A stretch of 64,000 nt of DNA from Siderastrea siderea (Eukaryota; Cnidaria; Anthozoa; Scleractinia; Rhizangiidae), in assembly GCA_964030785.1 (NCBI GenBank), contig OZ034968.1, positions 72,079,927 through 72,143,926 of the forward strand, written 5' to 3'. Of this stretch, positions 37,101 through 50,897 are shown in pieces. Position 1 is the first letter of the stretch; the number at the start of each line of letters is the position of its first letter. The notes under the pieces were generated by a model. That model was given only the letters and a program-made list of their open reading frames with translations, did not search any database and had not been told where the DNA came from. A program made the translations under genes and the position numbers.

Positions 37101-40100
37101 AATTTAGACAAAAGCTTATACTGGCGTCACAAAATAGCACAAAGGCACTAGAGTGGATTGAAAGCTGTTTCACTCTAAAAACGATTTTTTTTTTGATTGG
37201 ATAAAATTTCACATATTACCTCTTTCGGCTAAACCCAAATTTTTGCCAAGAACAACTATGAAAGAGCCCTCTGTATGGCAGTGAAGAGCGGACATGAAAA
37301 ATATCGGAGTCTCCACAACCCTCGAGGCTCCACGACTAGGAGTATTCTCCTCCCTGGAGGGATGCTTGTCCACCGCGGGCCGGGGTTACAAGCAGTTGCA
37401 GGCCCTTATGCTTCGAGGTACCCAGTACACCTCAGTAAAGATGTTCTACTTGGAACAAAGTTTCTAATCTCGGAATACACAGCAGCGACCAGGACTCTGC
37501 CCACCGCCATTCTGGTGGAAATTCAAAGAGCTAATCTCTAAACCACCTGTTTGTCCTAAACCTCCACTTCTCATGGCAGCATACGTCGCGACGTTTTTGG
37601 TCACTGTACTTAAAGATTTACAGCAAAGTACTTGTAAGAGCGCAGCGTTTAAAACTCAGAATTTCAGTTTAAAGCCCAGTGATTTCACGTGCTTGGTACC
37701 CGTACAACCGAATGGAAAACGCCCCCAAGCGGCCTTGTATTGACAATGACCACATTCCATGTCGGGCTATCATTTAGCAAACCAAGCGTGATAACAGTAT
37801 TTACCCTATCAAGAGCTAAAAGACTAGCTAGCGAGCTGTTTCACTTCAAGTAATACAATAAAAATGGAGACTAAGTAAACGCTTTCTCAATTTATTTTAC
37901 CGATCATTTTCAGTCCTAATCATAACCTTAAAAAAAATTATGTCAGTGTTTCATTATAGAAGGCATGCATCACGGAAGGCATATACCGGAAGGCAAGCCA
38001 GTAAATAGTGAAGAAGATCTCCAAAGAGATCATAACTTAGAGCAACAAAAGAATGATAAACAACGCTATGGAAAAATTGACTCAGCGGTATACTCTGACT
38101 TGCTCAGGCCTTTGTTCTCTACTTTATGAAGCTCAGAAATAAAAGTAGGGGCCGACTAAGCAGGTAGTTTATTTCGTTTCCGTCAGCCCATATATTCAAC
38201 GTTAAATATTGGAAAGAAAGAAAAAAAACGGACTGTTAACTTCTTTCTGTTTACTTTTCTTTTTCAGTTTTTCTTTATAATTCTTGGGTTATTTACAAAA
38301 TCCTTGATTAGCCACTTGTTTACAATTAGCTTCCTTTCTTCTATGTTAGCTTTTCGCGATTCATCTGACTACAAATTCACTAGCTTGTCTATATTCACGC
38401 AGCCAGCCGAATCTATAGTTCGTTAAACTTGGAATCTGGCCATAAGTAGCAATCGATTCTTTCATGAAGATTCGCTAAATCACCTTTTCTTTAAAGTTTT
38501 TAAAATGTAAATTCCTAACAGAAACTTTGGAAACTCAAGAACATTAAATAAAGTGACATTTTTCTTCAGTTTCATGCCACCCTTTCAAAAGAGTCCCATT
38601 CAAAATTTTAATTTCCATTTCGCTTGTATTCACCACCAGTCATTAATGACTATGAAACCTGCAGCCGCTGTCAAAATCCTTTGTTCATTATAGCTTGTAC
38701 CAATGCAATTTCAAATTAGCTGAATGGGCTTAAGCAATTCGGCAGCCTTAAGTTTCCATGAAAACAACCAAGTAATGGCAGCATTGCTTTCGCCCAGAAA
38801 GAACTGGACAAGAACAAGAAATTACTAATACTAGTTGATTCGTTTTCCTTTCAAATATAACTTATCTGACAAATTCCATATTAATATTTTTCATCCTATC
38901 TTCCACCCGTTTTAAATAATGTTCTAGTCCGCTTTTATCATATTTGTTTCTGTTTCAGTTTTATAAGTGATCTGCTTTGACACGGTTCAAGAATTCGATG
39001 CATGGATCCACTGAAGTGCGCGAGTGTTTTTTCTAAGTGGCCATTTTTTGCAACTGTGTCTTTAATAAGCAAAACAAATTTTAAATTGTAACTAAACAAC
39101 GTGTTCCAAAGTAGTTATTGAGATTTTGAACAATGGTTTGTTTATGACCGATTTTTCTCGCTTCACCAAACCAGTTTTTGAGCAAGGAAGTTGAACCAAC
39201 AAGCGATTTAACCGAAATTTTCCAACAATTCCCGTCGTTCTCGTAAATGAGGGCAAAATCCAAATTCTTTTGATTCCCCGAGAACACGACAAATCTTAAT
39301 TACGCAAGGTTTCGAGATGTTTATGTTTAAATTCAACTTCTACCGGCTACGTTGAAGGTCTTACCAAGGAAGATTTTTTTTTTGAAAATGCTTTGGACTA
39401 AATCAATGAGCATATTGAGTAAGGAAATGGGTCAATATTTCAGAAGCAAAATATGCTAATTTTGGTAAGCTGAAGACAAATATTCACCGAACACGCATTT
39501 GGTAGATTCAGTGGCTTCTAAGTCATTTTTCCTATCCCATGGAAATGTTTTGACACGGTTTTCAATTACTTGAAGTCTCACGTTTTTCAGGTTCTGTCTT
39601 AGCTCTCATTTGACGACACGTCCCTGAATTTTGTTGAAGCGGTATTTTGGAAACCTTGGTGATTTTTATCATAGAGCATTTAATTGCGCCAATGCTGTGA
39701 CAAAGACATCTTTTGACAATATACAAGGGAACAATGACTTTTAATTATCTCTTTCCATGAATACTGAAAGAGGGCATATGCCGCCCTCGCGTGTGCAGCT
39801 AGTTGCAAAACAAACGAGCCTTTTAATAATGTCTTTAACGGAGCCTGAAAAACCATTTTAACAACTATTTTAACAAGTGCTTGGCGGAAATCTGTCGACG
39901 TCGTTTTTTAGCGATAAAGGAGACTGAGGAAGTGAAATATACTGGTAGCGTCAGATCCGGACGGAAGCGAGGGAACGCTATAGAAACTAATTAGTGGATA
40001 AAGTCGATTGGCACCCGAACTGTATAGCTATGGCTGGATAATCAATTTAATTCGATATCAGAAAAATGCAAAGTGCTAAATGTATATTAACCCAATTTTT

Positions 40101-41280
40101 TGCATGCCATTTTGCCGTTTTTGTGGGAGATCTTATAACTGCAAATAATTTTTAATTTAGAGTTTTGACTTGTTTGTGGACAACTTTCTCTCTCAAAAAA
40201 TTGCTGCCGTTGTCCAGTCAATAACCCTCTCACTGCCCGACGAAAAAGTTTGTCCTTACCGCAACATCATCAACAATCTATAGCTCTATCCACAGGAGAG
40301 AAATTCATCCTGGTGTTTTCGGTCACGGAATCAGTCCCTTTTGTCAGGTTAACAAAAACGACCGGTTCATTTTTGAGTTGAAAAGACGTAGATCGATTGG
40401 GACAAAGGACAACGATTGCAACATGGAAATAACTTAAGTGAAATTATCTTTGCGTGAAATACTCTCAGTCATGGTACACCCTGGGTTGCTTTTCGTTTTG
40501 AATTCATCTCTAAACATTCGTATTCAAGGCATTGAAACAAAGCACTATATGGTGGTCACTTCTGACAGGTAACCCTTTGTGTTATCAACGGTCTTTTGTC
40601 CACGGTTGCCAAGTAAAATGGAACACGTTCTTTGAGATAACAAAGTGTGGATGTTTTGTCGCTTTACAATGACAAAGTTAGTTTACACTTTATTTTGAAC
40701 CGATATAATTTTTAAGTAATCGAGTACATGCTAAAATCGCTCTGTTTGATAAACTTTCTCTCGGTACAAGGTAAATTGGTCCTGATCATGGAAAATTTGA
40801 TCGATGGAACTGCTTGTATTTGGCAGCGCAAAAACGAAAGCGAAATCAAAAGCATTGTCGCCTCCAAGGAAAGCCACAAATTCAATTGGTATATTATCTT
40901 TATTGTATTAATAAACACTCTTTTATAGGTTTCTAAACTGTACAGCTAGGTTGAACTTGTTTTGAATAATTTGATCACAGAAGGATGATGCCAAGTCCTC
41001 GCTTAATTTATCCGTCACGTCTAGCTAGTCACATCAGCGGAGAAGGCAAAATTGTAAATCTGCCTTTGACGTACAGTGTCTTTTCAATTGTAGTTAAAGT
41101 AAATAAATCTTCCTTGTGTTTGTGTATGCACTTGCAAAATACTTATAAAAACCGATTCTTGCTCTATAATCAAATGAGTACCATCTATACAATTTTATGT
41201 ACACACGAATCTAAACATGGTGATAGTTGAAATCTATGTATAATTTACCTTTAAATATCTCAAACAACAGTCAGTTCTCA
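31161..41280. other. 10-kb gene-poor stretch flanking the Sox gene
   Basis: No ORF above about 100 codons, no RNA gene and few obvious transposon ends. Notable details: a TTGCACATT-type short repeat at 33785-33825, and a repeat-like GC-richer patch at 37300-37540. The length, AT richness and absence of genes on the 3' side of a developmental regulator make this a plausible home for enhancers, but nothing in the sequence proves it. Confidence 0.5.
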
Positions 41281-42006
41281 TTAGTAACCAACATCTGGTC
41301 TCATCATTACATAGTCCATTGGAGACCGTGGAATCCCAGTTCTGCTATCGATTGGGGTTGGAGCGTGAACTATGGCCGATGACTCGGGCAAAACACTTCG
41401 ATGGTGAACCACATGCCCAACAGGCACAGAATGCGACACGGACGGATGATGACTCGAGTAGGCTATGGGCGGTCCACAAGAAAATTCCCTTCCAACAAGC
41501 GGTACATGCGTGGAACAAGGTCCTTTCATTTCAGCCATCGTCTGCACTACTGGATAATGTGGCGCGAAATGGTACGGCGGTGGAGGTTCCGCTAATGTGC
41601 AATTTCCTGCGCAGTTGCTAAAGATGGGGCCAGGCGGCATTAAATGTCCCGACGGCATTGGACTACACAGCGTAGAAGGTGGTGGGTATCCCATCCCATT
41701 CATTTCATGATAACCGTAAGGATTAATGCTTTGCGACTTCAACTTGGGCGTAGTTTTTGGCTTCCTTTTAGGTTGATATTTGTATTCTGGGTGGTCTTTC
41801 TTGTGTTGTTCCCTCAGTCGTTTCGCCTCCGCGACGTACGGGTCTTTTTCTTCGGGTGACAGGGCGTTCCATTCAAGTCCGAGACGTTTACTTATTTCTG
41901 AATTCAACATTCGAGGGCACTCCTCTGCGATACGCCTTCGCTCTTTCCGCGACCAGACCATGTATGCATTCATCGGCCGTTTTATGTGCTCACTGGGTTT
42001 AGTCAT
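41281..42006 (-). CDS. Sox-family HMG-box transcription factor, SoxB-like
   Basis: 241 codons in a single exon, ATG at 42006-42004. The HMG box spans about residues 7-85: [20 protein letters not shown], then [20 protein letters not shown], then [25 protein letters not shown](F/Y)MVWSR identifies the Sox family. [13 protein letters not shown]-(D/E)HP-(D/E)YKY.P+RK and the intronless structure resemble SoxB. Departures from the SoxB consensus are Y for F at residue 15, EECPRML for QENPKMH, and [12 protein letters not shown] for LSESEKRPFIDE, so this is a divergent, probably cnidarian-specific member. The tail (86-241) is rich in Pro, His, Ser and Met, with no conserved SoxB activation motif that I recognise. 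Sox proteins bind A/TTTGTT-like sites in the minor groove, bend DNA and control cell fate, including neural fate in cnidarians. The nearest genes are far away on both sides. Confidence 0.92.
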   Translation of the reverse strand: MTKPSEHIKRPMNAYMVWSRKERRRIAEECPRMLNSEISKRLGLEWNALSPEEKDPYVAEAKRLREQHKKDHPEYKYQPKRKPKTTPKLKSQSINPYGYHEMNGMGYPPPSTLCSPMPSGHLMPPGPIFSNCAGNCTLAEPPPPYHFAPHYPVVQTMAEMKGPCSTHVPLVGREFSCGPPIAYSSHHPSVSHSVPVGHVVHHRSVLPESSAIVHAPTPIDSRTGIPRSPMDYVMMRPDVGY

Positions 42007-42110
42007 TCTGCTGATATTTTCAATTGGTACAGTTTCAAAACTGTCTACGATGCGACTTCACCGTGTAGAGTTGACAGCGGAGTGTGAGAGTGGTCACCGT
42101 GCGCAAGTCG

Positions 42111-42120
42111 TTTTTATAGG
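42111..42120 (-). promoter_or_regulatory. TATA-like box of the Sox gene
   Basis: Minus strand reads CCTATAAAAA, 105 bases upstream of the Sox ATG. With initiation about 30 bases downstream it would give a 5' UTR of roughly 75 bases. Confidence 0.55.
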
Positions 42121-42674
42121 TGGTTTAAGCCTCTCGTTTGTGGATGAGCCTGCTTGGAAGTGAAAGAAACCACGCTCTGAACAATGGAGCGCCTGAATAG
42201 GATCCCTCAGAAGTGGTTTATTATAAGAAGGTTGACGGGTATAAATTATTGATTTCCAAGAAGAATGGGTTACCCACATGAATTTAACGAGCAAGAGTTC
42301 GAAAGAACAATAGAAACTGGAGAACATTGATGAATAATTAACTTAGCACGATGTCCTGTAAGATGAGTAAACGAGAAAAAGACTGGTGGCGGGAACTCCC
42401 ACGGATTCAGTGAATTCATTGCATGAAGGATTGTTATGGACGAGTGTTTTCTTAGTAAGCTTTACTTATTCATTCACAATGAACAAAACGGTTAAAACAA
42501 AATTCTTGTATGGTGCACTATCTATTACTTGAGTGGAAAGGAAAAACGGTGTAATTTGTAAATTAAGGGGAACAAAGACTGAAATTAGGCGCCAAGGAGA
42601 TGCGAGCTACCTAGAAAAGCACGCCGCTTTTCGCAATCTTATTTGCATTAAAGACGTTCGTGTTTTGACGTTCT

Positions 42675-42872
42675 ATGAACAGATAACAAAAACAGTTTTG
42701 CACATAAAAAGTTGTGTTTACAGATATCCAACAGTGGCCTGAAAGGTTCAATGCCAGTTTTCATTTACAACACAATGTTTTACATGAGGTAAATTTTCGC
42801 GATCCCATCAATAGAAGGTTATAATCCCTAAGTACACTTTCCAAGACACGAAATATTTTCCTGATAGGTACA
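42675..42872 (-). repeat. Dispersed repeat, inverted copy of 12258-12460
   Basis: Nearly identical over about 200 bases to the reverse complement of 12258-12460, 0.7 kb upstream of the Sox start codon. Confidence 0.85.
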
Positions 42873-45800
42873 ATATTTGGGCTGATCGTGCATAAGGCCA
42901 TTGGCCACATGGAAAACTCAAGTGGTTAAATATTCGTTTATAATGGAATTGTTCGTGTGAAGAACGGTGATAAGCTCACGAGTGCTCTACAAAGGCGTTG
43001 TTAAGATTGCACTCTTTGTTTCACTCATCCATTAAATTTGTCCCCATGAAGGTTGTCAGAACTTTAAATAAATTTGTTTTAAACCTTTTAATTGTTATTT
43101 AACAAAATCGAAAGACAACGGGTGGTTTGCTTGCCTTTGGTCGGGCCTGTAGGTCACAGTCAATTTTAATGCAATTTCTCGCTAGTTTGCCGGTGGTGAA
43201 TATCTGCATCTCCTCAGTCTACTCGGGCTTTTCAAAGACTGCACGCACCATACAAACATGACTTTATATATCATGTTGTACAGGTGTGTTTAAAGCTTAT
43301 CTCTTAAGGCCATTCAAATAAAGTGAATTATCCTGATAGTGAAACTTAAATATCTAAATACTTGGCTTCGTGAATAGCAAACTTACAAAGCTTAAAAAAT
43401 TAGGTTAGCCTGTCGGACGCGAGGTGGAATTTTAAATGCCTGCTGGGTGCTTGGAAAATAAATGGAGTCAACTGAGCGTGAATGCCCCATAACACGATGA
43501 CAAATCGAGCTGGAATTACATCTTTATTGAAGGATGAGTTATGGAAATCACAGTAAAGGGTCAGTAAAGAAAACACGTGCCTTTTTCCTTTTAACAGCTG
43601 TCTGGGTTTGACGCCATAAAAAGCCACTGAAAGTCTCCACAGTGGGCAACCCAATGTCACACGAATTTTCTTGTTTTTACACTGTTTTTGAGGAGTGCGA
43701 TATTTTAATATTTTGCTATAATTTTCTAGCAAATCTTCTCTTTAAAGATAATAAATGCCGCTCTTTCAAACTGATATCCTCGAGACAAAGAAGTAGATAA
43801 TTCACTGTGTCTGCACGGTACAACATAAACACGGAAAATATTGGGTTTTAAACAGGCTGTTAAAGCCCTCCGTGAATGGCAGGTGTTTCCTTCGTGTTCC
43901 CATGGATTGCGTTAGAAAATCGACAATGGCCTTTGTTTTAATTTCCCATTTCTTTTTCATTTAATTTAAACGAGACCAAGTTTATTTCTTGAAGAGGTTA
44001 AGAACGGCTAAGTTTGGAAGTATGGGAGGGCTAATTTTGTTTTTCATTGACCACTACTGTAAATACCTTGAAGGCAATTTTGACATTTTGGCATAACAAC
44101 TAAAAGATGTTCAAAAGGCATTGCTCCGGTTAACACGCGGTGTCCCGTTGGAAAGTGTTGTGAGACCCACGTTGCTAGCTATCACTGTATGCTAAAAGAG
44201 TCTCCTATTATTTCGTTTAAGGCCTACTACCACGCGACTCTGCCAGCTTAGGCGGGATGAGGTTTGACAGATGAAAACACAAGATTAAAACAAGAGAGTC
44301 ATTTGGTGTCTTGCAGAGGCGATCACATGTCCGCCAGCAGGAAAGAAAAAACATTTTGTTCGCCTAAAATCTTTACTTGTGACTTATTTGAACGCAAGAA
44401 AGTTCCTTCTAAATACTGTACGATTGTAGGATCACTGTAGTTGAGCGTTACTTCGATTCAGTCATTCATGTGTTAATCCGGCGCTATAATCGAAGTCGAT
44501 ATTGACTGATAAGAGATGCTACACGCGGGAAAATATTCAGGTATTGTCTTGACAAAACTAATTGCATAATTGGAATTTAATTTGAGTCACGTTTTCTGCA
44601 ATTATTAATTTGTTGTGTTGATTATTTTCCTGGTTTTGTTACGGCTAGAGCTGTAGTACACAAAAATAACGCGGTGACCTTTGGTAAAATTGAAAGCTGC
44701 TTAAACAAAGGAAAGATGTATGGACAGCACGCGCGATAATTCTAACCCCAGCGTTGTTTTTCTTTCTTGCTTTTATATATTGTACTGTTCAGTACAACTT
44801 ATAATCCTCACTTCACAAAATGGGTTAATCCACTGTAGGCCGGCTATTAAGGGGAATTATCTCACAAGGAAACGCAGAATTTTACTGCTGGCCTTTTAAA
44901 ATTGTCACTTATTGAAAAAAAAAGGCAGAAAAACTCGTTGTACTAATTTAATGAAAAACGTTGTGAAAAACATACTTGGTAGCTTTTGCTTTGGTTACAA
45001 CCCTGACTCACCTACCTATTTAAAAAATTATTTTAACATTTAAAAGTTGTGTGAGTCAGGCAAGTGATTGAGTTTATAAGGATTCGAAAGAAAAAATTGA
45101 ATAACCTGTGTGTTAGAGGTAAACAAATTACAGACAAGCTCCACTCGAATTCGAGATTTTGCACTATAAAAAGCACAGACATTACTGTCGCATATGAAAA
45201 GCGTCAATAGAAAAGATCAAAAGCTTTTTGTCGAAACGCTAAAGCGTAGCCGAGAGGTTGCTATAAATAAATAACAAATTCTCAGGGAAACTAACCACCA
45301 GTTGAAGGCACTGTTAGGAACCGTTGAAAGTTACAGTTCTCGACTCAGTCGTTTAGTGGTTCAATTTAACGCGTACGATACATGGCTGTCAAAATACAAG
45401 TGATTAGGGTAAAACGAAAATAAAGGTAATTATTTTCATGGCGAGCACAGCGGAAAATTAGACCTTTTAAAAAGGAAGCCTGCTTGGCACTTGCAAAGGC
45501 TTCGATAATAGGTGGTCGAACTGGTTTCCGCCGCCGTTTGCGTTGAAGAGAACACAGTCTAACGATTTAATTGCAGAATCCTGCTCTTGTGTAGTTTACC
45601 AGTGTACCATTAGCTTCCTGAAAACATCATTAGTGATAAAAACAATACTTAAAACGCTCCCTTATACCTTTCAATTGGGCCGGCAAATTTAAAGGTATTG
45701 TTTATAAAATAATTAACTGTTAACATGGCATTTTAAGATAGGATATGGACGTAATGTTATCGATAACACAAAGAAGATACTAACAAATAGTAAGACAAAA

Positions 45801-46221
45801 TTCTCGTAACTTTTTCGTCTATTTCTTTTAATTTCGTTAATATCTCAGTCTTCGCTGTATAGACGTATTTTGATGTTGTTAGCTAAGGCAATATTTTGTG
45901 GCATTATTATAGCTTTTGAGGTAGAGCAATAAGTTAAAGGCTACACATCTTGTTTTATTCTCTCTTTATCCTACCGTCACTTTCGTTTCTGTTAAAATAG
46001 AACAAAAACTAAAATATTTAGAATGAATTTTATGAAATAAATGCCCGTTAAAAACGGAGAGGTATGTTGGTTTAGTTGCAAAATGCCACGCTAGTCAAGT
46101 TTAAAAGCAATTGATAAAATAAGGCCTTCTTGCAATCTCATTTTGCGACCAACTTAAACAATAAACGTATCCATATTTACCCCTTTTATATAGGCGTTAT
46201 GAAAAGTTTTATTCAGCAGTC
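42873..46221. other. No gene recognised
   Basis: Upstream flank of the Sox gene. A GACTCACC/TGTGAGTC pair near 45005-45057 and short AT-rich stretches are the only structure noticed. Confidence 0.5.
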
Positions 46222-49200
46222 CCAGTCATTTCAAATTAACTGCTCTGAAGTTAAACGACGTTCTTTGTTCATTTGGTCCGGGGAATAAAGACACAACTTA
46301 TATGGCTTATTTGCGTAAGAAACGAGAAGTGTTCAAATAAATTGTTAGTAAAAAATACAGTCTATATAGCAATTTCCATTAAGACAGTATTTTTTCACAT
46401 AGCTTAATTTATCGAATGGTTTGTGGCTTCGATTGCTTACGGTTCTATTGAACACATTTTTACTTCTCCGAACCAAAGGTAAAAATCCTTTGCCTTCGAG
46501 AACAATTGCAAGTGCATGCAATTTAACCTTTTTATTTATTACCACAGAAATTATAAGCCGTGAAACAATATCGCAAAACAGACTATCTACTTCAGTGACA
46601 TCCATTCAAAGCAAGAGAAATATTTGCTGAGGCAAGTCCATGCATTCCACACAGGTATTTGCGAAGCACTTGTGTTTCCATTGTTTTCTTTCAATACGCC
46701 CCTTGAATACACTCGGCTTTTGAATGAACCTTTTCAAGATAATAAGACGAAGTGTAAGACAGTACTTAATAGCTGTGACCTCCAAATGTGACCGAGGTCT
46801 TGATCAAGAAGAATTTGTTTTAATATTTAGGATACATTGCCTGGGGACAGAATGAAACTGACAGAATCGTTAGATGCGGGCATTGTAACTTAAGACAGTC
46901 ACTCTAACACCACCTTCTTTGTGCGGACTGTATCATTGGAACGAGCAATGAGGTAGCAAACAAAGGTAGAAAAAGGAGACACAAAATTAAAATCGTACAC
47001 GGTACACGACACTTAGATAGAAAGCATGTTATGGTGATATTATGGATGAAATACTCAACCTCTACTATAACGAACCGACACCGCTCATTTACTTTGAAAT
47101 TCCCTTTCCATCACGGCGCTGCCACCCCCAATCTCTTAGTTGTCTTGCACAAGTGGACAATTCAGTCAAACACTTGGTCTAGCTGCCTCTTTGCAGACTC
47201 ATTGTAGGTCAAATTATTAATAAGAAGGAATACCCGCGTCAAGAACAATACTATAACTCAGTTCATTCAGTGTAATGTCTTTGGGTAATTGCAAACCTAC
47301 GAAAAGCTGGTCTATAAAGACTAATTTGTGAGGTCCCTTCAAGGACGTGAGTCCTATAGTCTGTGAAAGCAAGAGTTAATAGAATAGGGGTTAATCAACG
47401 CCATATTTGAGATTAAATCTGCGAAACTCATTTAAAATGAACGAGCCTTAATCGGTAATGATATAAGGCAATGGCAGATCTAGAATCAGTTTCAAAGAAC
47501 TACCGACTCAAAAATTTGTAAAATTGTAAACCGCAAAGGATTCTTCATTGGACCTTAAAGTTTATAAAGCCTGTTACACTAGTTAGTTGATTATAAGCTA
47601 GATGACAAGCTAGATATAAGCTAGGTGAATTTATTTGCCTGGTGAACAATACGAAAGAGTTAACCAATCTAAACGATCATAAACCACCTGTCAGGCATAT
47701 TGTTCCCATCCTAAAATCTCTCTTAATTGGAATATAAACGGGAAACTAACATATCGCGTAACGGTATTTGTTATAAAAAGAAAAACTGTCTACCACTGAT
47801 TAAAAAGACGAAGAGTTAAGAGTCAAAAGAGCTTGAGCCAATGACTATTGAACAAGTAGTTAGGAATGGTCAGGTCAGACATTATTATATGGAATCGGCA
47901 GAGTACATTGACTATACAATGCTAACACTGAAATTTTAATTTACACCAATAAAAAAATATCCAGTGCCTTTTTGAAGAATGCTTTGCGGTTGATATTTAT
48001 GTTTATGTTTTTCTTATTTTTCCAGCCACTAAACACTTTAAGTAAAACAGGAAGGACAGCGTCTTTGTGTTGAGGAATTTTGTTATAAATTATTGGAAAG
48101 AATCTTTAAGGGCTTAAACTTTTAGGAACAAAACCCAAAAGAAATATTACCTTAGTCATAAGTAAAGGGCGTTTCTCGTTTTTCGTCTTTTGGTTGTTTA
48201 AGTAAGTCGCGCGAAGTTTCAGTCCTTGAAATGCTTCTTCACCGTGTAGGACTAGATACTATACCAGACAAGAAACATATTCCAGAAGGCCACTACCAGA
48301 ATGTCCTTAGAAGTATGTGATATTTAGACAGAGTAATTTTTCTGAAAATTTTGAATCCAGTCGCTACGAAATAGTGAAAGTTTTATTCAGCAATAAGAAT
48401 GAACAGAAAAGCATGTAACCGTAACAGCTTTCTATAGCAGAAATGTACTTTTTTGAGATTATCCATTCATCCCAGTACACCTCACTCTTGACTCTCTCAA
48501 CCCATCTTTGTATAATCCAGTTTAGCATCTACGCTTCTGCTCTTGTTGTCGGTAACCTAATTTTTTCCTTCAAACATTCGTTATGAACTTAAATTGAGTT
48601 TTGAGAAATAGCAGTGAAAATTACTAGTTTATGATGATTTAATACATGTCGGCCGCATCAGAGAAGATTTGAGTAATCCCAAACAATCAGCTATTGAGGC
48701 GATAAGCGAAACAAGAAAGAAGTTTAAAACTCATTATTCCAAACTTATTCCATTTTCATGAGCAAATGAGTCAGTCGTAAACATTTTCACTTCAGTTTAT
48801 TTAACCTGGTGGTTAAGTTAATGAAGATCTTTCTTTAGTTATCAGAATAGCCCTATTGAATCAAGTATTATTGCTCCTTATTTTCCCAGAAGTTCATTGT
48901 TGCGGCCATTATTACCTGACAATTTCTTGACCTCTCTAAATCATCAGTTAAGTTAAAAATGTCTCAAGATCTCATTTAAATCACCAAAACCGTGATAAAC
49001 AATAAACACACCAGTGAAGACGAATGAAGGCGCGCACTGATACCAGCATAATAGCTGCCGTGTATGAAGAGAACGTGACTGGCCAAGCTGGCTGCACATG
49101 TATTGTTTCAAATTTAAAAGAAGAAATTAACATCGCAGTGACGAACTGAATTCATGCAAAAAAAGTACTCAGTGGCTTCGAAGGGATTAGATCTCCTCGA

Positions 49201-49794
49201 AGCAGGAGCGTCGTTCTACAAACAGCACTTGCAAACCTCAGGTTAGGACTGGCGGGCCGACCGTGGGAATAAAGGGCGGGCAGAGCAACTCTAATAAAAT
49301 ATTTACAATGAATTTGTGCCATTGATTTAATTAAACGTGAGATTTCCAGAGGGCAGAGGATCCCACACTCTTTGGCAGTGGTTAAATTGCAACGATGGAG
49401 TTGATAAAATATATCCCTGCTGTGACTTTCGGATGATAGCCCAGTTTACTTCGTGCAGAAACTTTTTTCTGACAAAATATTATCAAAACAGTGTCCAGTG
49501 TTAATTAGGTCATGTTTGAGTTAAAACAATAAACAATAAAGAAAATAGCAAATGTCTGCCGCTTTTCACGAAATGAATGCCTTTAAGAAGAACGGCTTAT
49601 TGTTCTTCGATTCAAACTGACAGCGACTTGAAGGGTATCAGTTACTCCACTGAATGATGCATAAGGGGAATTCAGAACTGAACAAATATATAAATTCAAA
49701 ACTGCACCTAATTCTCTTCGTAGGACAGACTGAAAAGATTCGAATGTAATTTAATTGAGAAAATTAAATAAAGTTGAAGTTAAAGTTGAAGAGA

Positions 49795-50816
49795 CTCTAG
49801 TCCATAAGAATGGTTACTGGTAATGAGAATTTGATAATCAGGCATGGAAGAAAACAATTGAAAAAAAAAACATGCATTACAAACTACAACAGCCACCAAT
49901 GTTACAAAGTACGGTGTGGATCCTTGTGAAGGAAGCGCACGATGCAGTTGCTCACAACTGGTTGAGAGAGAGAATGACTTACCACAGATTTGCAAAATGG
50001 ATTGGCAATGTCGTGCACATCTTAAGCGAGCGATGGAACACCCGGATAGCAGTAAATACGATGCAGTTAAGACGAAGCAGTGACACGATGCCTTCCGTCA
50101 AAAGATATGCGGTTTCGCAAAGGTCTCCCGCAAGGGGATACGTTTTGCACGAGACTCTTCACAGGAGGATAACCTCGTGCTAGATGGCGCTGCAAAAGTC
50201 AACCTACGAAGACTGTTCGTAATCTGGTCTAGTCCCATATCAGAATCATACTTCCACAAAGTAATGACGACAAACCAAATTTTCGCTCTGCCAGTTCTCA
50301 GCTATTCCATGTGGACCCAGATATGGCCTATTGCGAAACTGCAGAGAAATGACCGGGAGACAGACGAAATGATGACTGAAAACGGGAGGAAGCATCCCCT
50401 AAGCTTCATAGACTTAAGGTACCTGCCCAGGAAGATTGGCAGTAGAGGGCCTGAACTCCATCGAGAAGGGATAGAGGCTGACCAAGCTTAAGATCAAAGC
50501 CAATGTAAAGCTCTGCGCTCACACCAATCCAACAATGGCGGTGGTAAGAGACTTTGAAAGCAAGGCCTGGCAAGCAGGACGACAGTTTCTGTTAAAGGAC
50601 TCTACCAGATATGCAGAATGCAACTCACATAAGAGCTCCCAGAGCTGCGATAGGTTACACAGAAGAGGGAGACGAGATCCAGGTCCGAAACATTGGGGTA
50701 AGGACCGAGAAGACACAGCAGAAAATACACCCCGAAAATAGCAGTCGGGAGAGGTGGTAGGGAAATTTAAGTTGTTCAAACAGAGATGGGATGATGAGGA
50801 CGTGCAACAAGAGTGC
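49795..50816 (+). mobile_element. Decayed non-LTR retrotransposon reverse-transcriptase remnant (unit A)
   Basis: Frames shift repeatedly, but conserved pieces appear in order. First comes a DVKKAFDSVDH-like start of the palm (here VKEAHDAVAHNWLRERM, near 49930), then HRFAKWIGNVV. Next is KGLPQGD at 50119-50139, the RT motif preceding the fingers-palm junction, and then VLSYSMWTQIWPIAKLQRNDR near 50300-50360. A Trp/Gln-rich tail ends at a trinucleotide microsatellite. The catalytic YxDD block is missing. It is a 3' fragment of a LINE, dead by frameshifts and deletion. Confidence 0.75.
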
Positions 50817-50846
50817 TTAATAATAATAATAATAATAATAATAATT

Positions 50847-50883
<37 letters not shown>

Positions 50884-50897
50884 GTAATAATAATAAC
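50817..50897. repeat. (TAA)n-(ATC)n microsatellite at the LINE tail
   Basis: About nine TAA units, then about twelve ATC units, then a few TAA again. The second unit has only (TAA)n at the same place. ORFs made of poly-Met/Ile/Asp here are artefacts. Confidence 0.95.

Noticed and set aside
41319..42163. Plus-strand ORFs opposite the Sox gene
   Set aside because: They are antisense shadows of the HMG-box gene, which has the clear family signature.
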